In this document: one piece after another, positions 56,701 to 64,000 of the stretch
Numbering within the stretch: the stretch's first letter is position 1
Layout of the letters: each line of letters starts with the position of its first letter
Source of the DNA: Crotalaria pallida
Taxonomy: Eukaryota > Streptophyta > Magnoliopsida > Fabales > Fabaceae
NCBI GenBank assembly: GCA_037953625.1
Contig: CM075651.1
Span: 110,175,001 to 110,239,000, forward strand
Length of the DNA stretch: 64,000 bases
Direction: 5' to 3'
Made by a program: the position numbers and the translations under genes
The notes under the pieces: generated by a model
What the model saw: the letters and a program-made list of their open reading frames with translations, nothing else
The model's database searches: none
Told to the model about the DNA's origin: nothing

Positions 56701-58208
56701 CTAAACAGGGCACAGGGAGTAAGTATACACATATACATAATTGATAAAGACTAAAGTTACAAACACAAGTATGTCATGGACAGATAATAATGCAAGTACA
56801 TATGAACACACCAATTTTCAACATTATATCTCTTATAATGCAAGTGGCATGATGTATGATTTTCTATCCACAACTGAGGCCTCTAAAAGTCCATCTTGGA
56901 CGTCCATCCAATACACCCTTGTGTTCCCGGAACACTGACATTCGTTCCCAGAACGTAATGCCAAACCATACTGTGATAATAAGCATCACTCCCGGAGTGT
57001 GAACCACGTTCCCAGAACGCATACGTTCCCAGAACGCATAAAAACCAGGTCCCGGACACTGGCCACATTCCCAGAATGTGTCATCAAGTAGGTTACAATT
57101 TGGTACTCCCGGAGTACCCTCCTCATATTCCAGAATATGATAAACGTTCCTACCAACCGAACTTCCATTCTATATGGATGCACAATTATCAGGGTTGGTT
57201 TTATCTTTACATTAATTACTGTGATTTAGAAATATTCCAATTTCCCTTTTGAATGATTTATTTGAGGCATAATCTTTGGCACAAAATTCTCCTTTGAATT
57301 ATCTCAAAAACATGCCCTTAAACTTAGATTGGGAAAACATAACCAATGGTATTCAAAAACTTAACTTTTTATTTTTCAAATTCAGGTACTAACCGGTTAC
57401 AGTTTCAGGCTAACCGGTTAGAATTACAGACCTGAACTGTTTACCATTGAAATTCAGAAAAACCCTTTTTCTTGAATTCTCTACCCAATCCATAAACAAG
57501 TTTAACATTGTTTTACACCTCAAAAACCACTGTTTTTATCATTCAAAAGTCTAAATCACATTTCATTCTCCAATGAGCATAATTTCCTCTTGAAATTATC
57601 CCATTACACTAAGGTATTAACTCTTTAACTGCAATCTGAACTATAACAGTGAAACCAACTTATTTTCAGATTGTTTTCCATGAAATTAAGGCCTAGATTT
57701 GAGTAGGATTTATAAGACCACAAAACTGATTTTGTAAACTTATTTTCTTTTGCATTTTTACAGTGTCTAACCGGTTACGAATATCGAGTAACCGGTTAGA
57801 TTATGCAGTCAGACACTAAAACATGAGTTTTAACAAACCATTCTCTTCACTACTCAAATCTAACCAAATTTCAACCTTCAACAGAGTTCATATACCTTAA
57901 ATAAATATGTTTAAGCACAGAAACATATATAACTTGCATGCATTTGGTTTAGTGCATCAAATTGCATAAAAACCCATACACACAATTCAATACCTCAATT
58001 CACATATTATACATATAGCTTCTGATTTAAACATTTAAATCACTTGCATGCATCAATATAAGATTGCTCAAAACAACAATGAGCTGAAATTTGGCCTCCA
58101 AGCCTTTGTGCTTCACACACATAATGCCCTTTTTGAGTTTTGTTAACTCAAATCCTAATTCACTTGATTTTTAGTCTAAATCTAGTATAAGGTAGACTTC
58201 TCCCATAC
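56701..58208 (-). other. Candidate intron within unit E
   Basis: Donor CTAAG|GTATGGG at 58208-58207 and acceptor CCCTGTTTAG at 56702-56701. The hairpin cluster and four TAACCGGTTA palindromes lie inside. 1.5 kb, similar to the chain LTRs. Confidence 0.45.
56889..57139 (-). repeat. Hairpin cluster with constant loop, unit E
   Basis: About ten hairpins, most built as stem-TC-CCR-GA-stem: GTGTTC-CCG-GAACAC (56921-56935), CGTTC-CCA-GAACG (56943, 57007 and 57024), CACTC-CCG-GAGTG (56987-56999), CACATTC-CCA-GAATGTG (57064-57080), GGTACTC-CCG-GAGTACC (57102-57118) and CATATTC-CA-GAATATG (57124-57139). Stems differ while loops are constant. Confidence 0.85.
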
Positions 58209-58890
58209 CTTAGGATAGAGTTTGATGAAGATTGACACTGACTTGAAGAAAAATCCACAGATTTCCCACAAATCCTAGGTTCTGCTCTCAGCCACGATTT
58301 CCATCAACAGGGTTCAAAGACCAGAAAATTTGACATAGTTTTTGGCCAAAGAAATTGGGGAAAACAATTAGAAATTACTCTAGGTAACATGCACTAAGAA
58401 TAGGAACAGATTTGGAGTCAAAAGGGTTTGTGTGCTTACCTAAATCAAAGCTTGAACTCAGCTTCCAGAATTAATAACGAAACAGAGTCCAGTTTCCAGC
58501 TCCAACTTCTAGGGTTGATTCCTCTTCACACAAGAACCCTCAGCTCACAAGGTGTATATCAATGAAAAGCCCTTGATTCAAGCTTTTCAGAAGTGTATGT
58601 TTCGCTCTCTAACTCTCAAGGAAGGAGACGAATTTCTTAGAACAAATTTGAAACCCTAACAGCCCTTCTCCAACACAAAATGCAGAAAATCAACCTCTTT
58701 ACCTCAGAAATTCATCAATTTATAGGGCAATTCGTGTGCCATGCAAGGCGACACGCGTATTCCACTGAATTTAAGTGGGATTCGTGGCGATTAAACGAAT
58801 TAATCAAGTGATTACTCATCAAAATCCACTAACCCAGTTTCTGGGTTCATCGTCTAACCGGTTACAGGGCATTACTAACCGGTTAGATTA
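57388..58890. repeat. TAACCGGTTA palindrome cluster, unit E
   Basis: Six copies of the palindrome TAACCGGTTA in three pairs (57390-57421, 57768-57803, 58853-58886). Each pair is separated by 15-20 bp. The rest of 57140-59151 is AT-rich with no coding signal. Confidence 0.8.
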
Positions 58891-59156
58891 GTACAAAATT
58901 TAAAAATTAATATTTTTAAATCTTTCCCTCCAAGAACTTTTTCAATATTACATTTAGGTCCTAATCCAGGGACTAAAATGCAATATTCTTATATTTTGCA
59001 TTTATTTGCCATATAAAAATATTTCAACTTATTTTTATATTTCATGCTAATTAAATACAAAACATAAACTTGGAAATTCATATAAATTAATAATAAAACT
59101 TTTATTATTAATTTCCTTATTATCCGGGAGACGAAAATTAGGGGTGTTACAAAAGG

Positions 59157-59374
59157 GAAATAGAGAGAGTAAGCACTTCTGAACGATATGATCGTCGACG
59201 GCGCGGGCTTACCATAGGGGAATATTAAGACCATACAAGCATATCATAAAAAAATATATACATCATTATTACCAACAACTTTAGCTAATTACCATAGAGT
59301 CCTTTCCACCAAAAGGATAATCTTCATGAAACCATATCCATTATATTTAATTATCTTTAGGCTCTAAGTTTCAC
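59157..59374 (-). other. Unit G segment between insertions
   Basis: On the minus strand it contains GCCGTCGACGATC and TACTCTCTC, matching F at 1100-1150. AT-rich otherwise. Confidence 0.6.
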
Positions 59375-60814
59375 TGTCATAACCACCGGAAATTCAAGAG
59401 GGAGTACCACCACCGAGGCCCAAGGGTTGGGTAGCACACACGTTGATATCCTCCTTTGAAAGGACCATTGAAACTCAAATACAAACCTAAAACAATAAGC
59501 TCAAAATTTGAAGACTTAAGGGTCTACCCTACAAGGTGCCCTTATGGAGGACACATGCCCTTAATAAAGACACTTATGAAATTGAGTCAATAAATGTGAA
59601 GGCATGGTGGTGCACGAATTTGGTTTCATGAAACAAGGAATCAAGTTGGAAGGAGAAATTAAATGAGAATTGAATGACCATTAAATGCCATTAATTGAAC
59701 GTTACAAAACTTAATTTCAATTAATAAAGTTTTGTAACCACAACTCATTAGTGACATTAAAGTCAGTCATGATTTAAAATGAATACAAGATTATTCCTTC
59801 TTCATGGAAGAAGTTCGTGCAAGGGAAAGAAGAATAAAGTAAGAGAAGAATTCATTCATGGAACCATCAAGCTAAAGGAGTTACAAATTGAATGAGGCCA
59901 TCAATGGCATTCATGGACACACACTTATGGCAAAGAGGAAGTTACAATTCTCATCAATAGTGCAAATGATGAGCCATGTGGTTACATTTGGGACTTAATT
60001 CAATTGATGAGGAAGGTTATGAATCAAATGGCAAATTCATGATGCCATCAAAGCTCACGGCCATTTAGTGAGAAGGTTACAAATTTAATCACACATTCAT
60101 GAGGTGATCAATGTGTGCGGCTATGACTTAAAGTTCAAGGAGGGAGTTACATGCTCATCATCATGGGAATCATTAAGGGGCCGAATAGGTTACTTTTGCC
60201 TTAATTCCTCATTAGATAGGCTTTATTGCTCATCAAGGCTTGCTTATCACTTCGTCTCACGTGTATAGGAATGGGGCAGCCTTGATGCTCATTGTAATCT
60301 CTATAAATTGTAATCAATTTCATGAATGAAGGGAGAAATTTTTGGTTGAGCAAAAACGTGAGAGCCTTTGTGCTTTTGGGCGTGATGCCTACTCCTTTCA
60401 AGAGAGTGATTCTCTTGGTGATTCAGTGATTGAATCAAACTAAGTCTTCCATGGAGTGATTCTATGTGAAGCAAAGTGGTTCTCCTTTTGGGCGCCACTT
60501 TCCTATCCTTGTTGTGTCTTTCTTTTTGTCTTGAGTCTAAGAACACATAAGTGTGTTCATATCACAAAAATACAAAAAGAGTTTGTGTCATGAGTCTTGT
60601 TTTGATGATCAAAACCATGGTCATCATAGAGTGGAAGAGAGTGTCTTTTCTTTTGTTGTTTCTTCTTAGTTTCTTGAGTCTTTTGTGAAGAACAATTCGT
60701 GGTTCTTCTTGTGAAAATGAGAGTGTTCTCTCAATTTTGAGTCAGAGTCTAAGATCATTTGATCTTTGCCTTGGAGAAAATAGTTGGAATCGATGGTCTC
60801 ATTTCCTGGGCGCA
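59375..60814 (+). mobile_element. LTR-like insertion (possible solo Copia-type LTR)
   Basis: Sequence absent from F at the same place. Starts TGTCATAACC and can be closed at GGGCGCA; only a 4-bp TCAC match flanks it, so the ends are approximate. A segment near 60295-60340 (ctataaattgtaatcaattt) resembles the TATA/poly(A) region of plant Copia LTRs. No credible ORF. Confidence 0.45.
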
Positions 60815-61500
60815 TCACACGTTACATCTCCTCCATCATTCCAACCACATCCTAGTTCGGAAAGCAGATGGGATGCACAGGAACCCTAACCATGTTGGCA
60901 TCGATGTCAAAGGGTACGCACCAACAAGTATCCAACAACCGAAGTAAAATCATTTCATCAATACAGTTTCAAAAATACAACGACATCTAGCCCCATTCGG
61001 GTTCCCTCTCACCATCTAAGATTTGCTCAAGGGGGCGACAGCACTTTCTCTAGTTGATCGTGCAGTTCCTTGCTACAACATTGCCTACAACCGAAAGACA
61101 AGTCCTTGTAGTCTTGTCCCGCCTAGAGAAGCACTCGAGGCTTCTTGACGTTCACCGTCCTTGCCCTCCCCTATAGCAATCACCACTTGAAAGTACACCG
61201 TCCTCCAAGTATTCGGTATCTTTCCTCTCCACTACTTCACTCTCAACGCGTAGGTTTAAGAGAGAGGTTCCTAAGTCTTTTAAGTCTGTCATTAATCCTA
61301 TTTTTGGTCGACCCATTCTAAGCCTTGCTTCTAACGGGCCTCGACCTCTAAGGGAAACATCAAACACCCTTCTACAGTACAGTGGATTCCACAAGACTTA
61401 GACCACGACACAGTCATCCACGTGGCCAGTCACTTAAAGGGGATATTTACGAAGTTATCGTGCTGTTTGCACCATCACTGTACACTAGTATCGTTTTCGA
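60815..61500 (-). other. Unit G segment aligned with F
   Basis: On the minus strand it follows F from about 157 to 850 with scattered changes. It includes GACGGTGAACGTC and the long stem (61040-61053 with 61123-61135), whose arms CTCTAG/CTAGAG differ from F but still pair. Confidence 0.75.
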
Positions 61501-63471
61501 ATTTCCACAAGCTAAGGTTCATTAATCATTCTCATATTTTATTTCATAATATTTCAAAAATATGCCAAATCTTTTTCATGGAACGACCGTTCGAAAAATA
61601 CTAAGAAATCTTTTCATAGGAACAATTGTTCAAAAACATTAATTATCTTTCTATAGGATGAACCATTATTTCCAAAATATATTCCCAATCTTCTCGTTAT
61701 ATCATTATATAACTCATTTCCATATAATATACAATAAAAATATATAACATGGTATAATCAATTATCAACCGACATACAATTAATATCGAGGAATCGTGTT
61801 TTTCGTATAAACGGCGGAACACACACTCAATTGCCATTTTACTACTCGACCGATAGATTCCTAGTTCCGACCTTTGAGATGATATGGAACGTCCTAATAT
61901 TACCCTGCATGCCACTATGTCTTAAGAAGGCTTCTCTCTCACCTGAGATCCACGCTTACTCTGTTTTCAACCTTTGAGTCCACAACTTCAACAGCTCGTT
62001 CACTTTTGATTCCTTTATTCTTGAATGATGAACGACATAAAATTAATATCTGATGAATACCTTACACTATCTATTTACGTATGTACAGATTAAACCCAAA
62101 GTACCAAAGTACCTTAAAACAAAAATCCTTTTTAAAACGGAAATCCTTTTAAGGGCATTAGATAATTTAGAACAATTCCTTTAAAGAATAATCCCTTTTT
62201 ACGAACATAATTTAAAACTCACTCCGATATTTGAAAATTATTTAAAAATACAATTTTATTTCTACAAAAACCATACTATACTAACGACTACCACCTTCAA
62301 CACTTATACACATAACAAATACTTAAACAAACATCATAGATTTCTTCACATTATTTTAAAAGATAACTCAACATCATAAAAATCATACTTGAATTAATCT
62401 ATTTCCTATAGTTACACATAGACCACTTAGAGAAGTACAACACCAGTATCAATACTCATAACATACATTTATTTATTTAATAAGATAACATAACTTAACT
62501 AACAACTATTAACATTATATTTTCACATCAATATACAAGATCAAGCAATATGACACTCATATTTTTTTATTTGCATGAAAATCATAACCAAAAACTTATA
62601 TAACAACTACCAAGCCATCACTAATATAAAAAATTCAAACTACATTACTCTAACTTGATGCAACATTTTTAATAAAATGGGACAGCAACTAATTTCCATT
62701 TAAAAATCACTTTTATCACATGAACAAGTAACCTAACACATAAACAAATATTCCTAATCAAAACTCATTCATTTTTCCAAGTCAAAAATAATTCTTTGAG
62801 CTAATGCAACTAAATAATTTTTCTGGACAGCATGTAATTACAAGTACAAAAAGTCACTTTTCTCCTAAACTACTCACTCAAGAATAATGCCACTTTTTCC
62901 TATATATAATATACAAGTCTTACCATCTAAATAACATTTAAATAGCATATAATCTCATTCAAAACAATTCTGGATAGCAAAGAAAAATAGAGTAGCATCA
63001 CTTCAACATCACCCGAAAAAGCATCTTTTTCAATTTATTATTAAAGGATACATACACCAAGGTCTAAAAACAATGTCAAACTAAATAAAATAATATTTTT
63101 ATTTATAAAACAATTTTGGACAATAGCCTAATTAATTTAATAAAAATCATTTTACTTCACAAAAACACATATTTTCAAACCACACTTCATAATATACACA
63201 TATGTACAATTAGGCATCTCAAACACATGCAACATTTATATTGTTGGGACCCACGGTCCAGAAAAATATTTTCTAGATTCAAAAACTTATTTTCCAGAAT
63301 TAATATTTAAAAATATATAATTTGTTTCATGCATACACATTAATAATTACAACATATTCGTCATATAATCACTTAGACACTGAAGAAAATTAACAAAAGT
63401 CATTCTTTTCTCTAATATTATATTCGGTCCTAATAAAACAATAATAAAAATAGTAATAACAATTTATAAAC
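61501..63471 (-). other. Unit G 5' segment, non-coding
   Basis: AT-rich. It holds the donor consensus CTCAG|GTGAGAG (minus, 61942-61941) and ATGCTGTCCAGAA near 62825-62838, both shared with D. No ORF or RNA gene seen. Confidence 0.5.
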
Positions 63472-64000
63472 TGTGGTGGACTCGGCGTAGCCGAGGCCCA
63501 CGTGGCCCTCACTCAGGACCTGAGGACCCTTCAGCAGGTCCTTTGTATGCTTGGCCAAGCACAAGGCTCAACGGCCGAACAGACATCAGACACGGGCCGA
63601 TATCATTGCTCTCACCCCTCTGTGCTCTGGGCCGAGCTCAAGGCTCAACGGCCGACCAGACACCAGATACGGGCCGACCTCATACTCCTACTCAGGTCCG
63701 ACGTCCGAGTCTGACACCTTCCCAAGTCCGACACCAAGGACATGATGACGTCTTTCCTCCTTATCCACAAGGACAGCTCATCCACTCATAGCTCATTACA
63801 GGCTGGCCCTACTTGGGCTTCAAGCAAGCCCATTAGGGCAACCAGCTCTCCTATATATATCCCCCTCTCCCTAGGGGCTAAGGTAACATGTCTCTCTAAA
63901 CCTAAGAACTACGTGTGGCTTGATTCCCCTCTCATGGGATACGTAGGACCAGGGTCACCCTCGTCAGCTGCAACAACCCCCAAACACCTCATGTGGTGCT
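63472..64000 (+). mobile_element. Start of a GC-rich LTR (Ty3-like), truncated by window
   Basis: GC content jumps at 63472 (TGTGGTGGACTCGG). Two diverged copies of a 42-bp block (63559-63600 and 63636-63677) include AAGGCTCAACGGCCGA. A TATATATAT box lies at 63852-63860. The TCTCATGGGATACGTAGG segment near 63932-63950 is like the R/U5 region of some Tat-type Ty3 LTRs. A hairpin CTCGGCGTAGCCGAG lies at 63480-63494. The end is not in the window. Confidence 0.5.

Larger units (their letters stand above)
55609..59151 (-). mobile_element. Solo long-LTR unit E (3.54 kb)
   Basis: Inserted in G with TSD AAAGG (55604-55608 and 59152-59156). The plus-strand ends are TGTGACGCTC and TTAGGGGTGTTACA. No primer-binding site, polypurine tract or pol. 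In minus-strand order it has TAACCGGTTA palindromes, donor AAG|GTATGGG at 58208-58207, more palindromes, a hairpin cluster, acceptor at 56702-56701 and the small ORF. It is consistent with a solo LTR. Confidence 0.88.
55013..63471 (-). mobile_element. Unit G (long-LTR unit, family of F)
   Basis: Its minus-strand 3' end is CCAAATTGGGGTGTTACA at 55013, as in F. It is interrupted by unit E (55609-59151) and by an LTR-like insertion (about 59375-60814). Homology to F runs over about 60815-61500, and to D at 61925-61960 and 62825-62840. It carries an ORF remnant (55483-55572), the long stem (61040-61135) and a conserved donor at 61942. The 5' end is not seen; a different LTR begins at 63472. Confidence 0.7.

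Noticed and set aside
56889..57139. TTC-CCR-GAA cores read as heat-shock elements
   Set aside because: Spacing is three bases instead of two in nearly all, and pairing extends well beyond the core, so a hairpin reading fits better.
63502..63791. Three overlapping ORFs at the right edge
   Set aside because: They read through the duplicated 42-bp LTR block; all frames are open because of GC-rich composition.

Overview
This window is nuclear DNA of a flowering plant, most likely a dicot, and almost all of it is nested LTR retrotransposon. The evidence is primer-binding sites matching plant initiator-Met tRNA (TGGTATCAGAGC), gag proteins with CCHC knuckles, a Copia/Sirevirus pol, an Athila/Tat-type protease, a CACTA end, and 5-bp target-site duplications (TSDs) around most elements. 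I found no intact host gene, rRNA or tRNA. The species cannot be named from the sequence.

Layout. Unit F (+, from before base 1 to 25914) is a long-LTR unit of the TGTAACACCCC type. Inserted in it, with TSD TCAAG, is a three-LTR chain (1559-25490: LTR-gag-LTR-gag-LTR). A second gag-only element (13530-23258, TSD CTCTC) sits inside the chain's third LTR. Element A (-, 25915-44766) follows. It has long LTRs, no gag or pol, and is interrupted by a truncated Sirevirus (30081-37157, TSD ACAGT) and a CACTA remnant ending at 42887. Element A abuts an Athila/Tat-like gag-protease remnant (44772-47064). That remnant is split by solo unit D (47070-52915, TSD TTGTT). Next comes unit H (-, about 52963-55012), into which unit G (-, from 55013) inserted. 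G carries solo unit E (55609-59151, TSD AAAGG) and an LTR-like insertion (about 59375-60814). Another GC-rich LTR begins near 63472 and runs off the window.

Common theme. The long LTRs of seven different families share one plan even where their sequences no longer align. Each complete LTR or LTR-like unit has a splice-donor consensus and a downstream acceptor, giving a 1.5-2 kb candidate intron inside the LTR. Each also has clusters of short palindromes or hairpins whose stems change in a compensatory way while the loops stay constant. In F, D, E, H and as a remnant in G, a small unidentified ORF (108-161 aa) starts 0-3 nt after the acceptor. The E and H proteins match closely over their first ~90 residues although flanking DNA has diverged. 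F, G and D also share a covarying long stem followed by TGTCGCCCCC. This LTR-resident combination of intron, structured RNA and small protein is the most promising undescribed system here.

How the parts may work together (inference): the gag-only elements and element A depend on pol supplied by an autonomous relative. The chain and type-2 elements share with Tekay/Del chromoviruses the TGTAACAYCC LTR start, the double-knuckle Gag and the GAATTTCGGGGACGAAATTC motif before the polypurine tract. The hairpins and small proteins could serve packaging, splicing control or evasion of silencing. All alignments here were made by eye.
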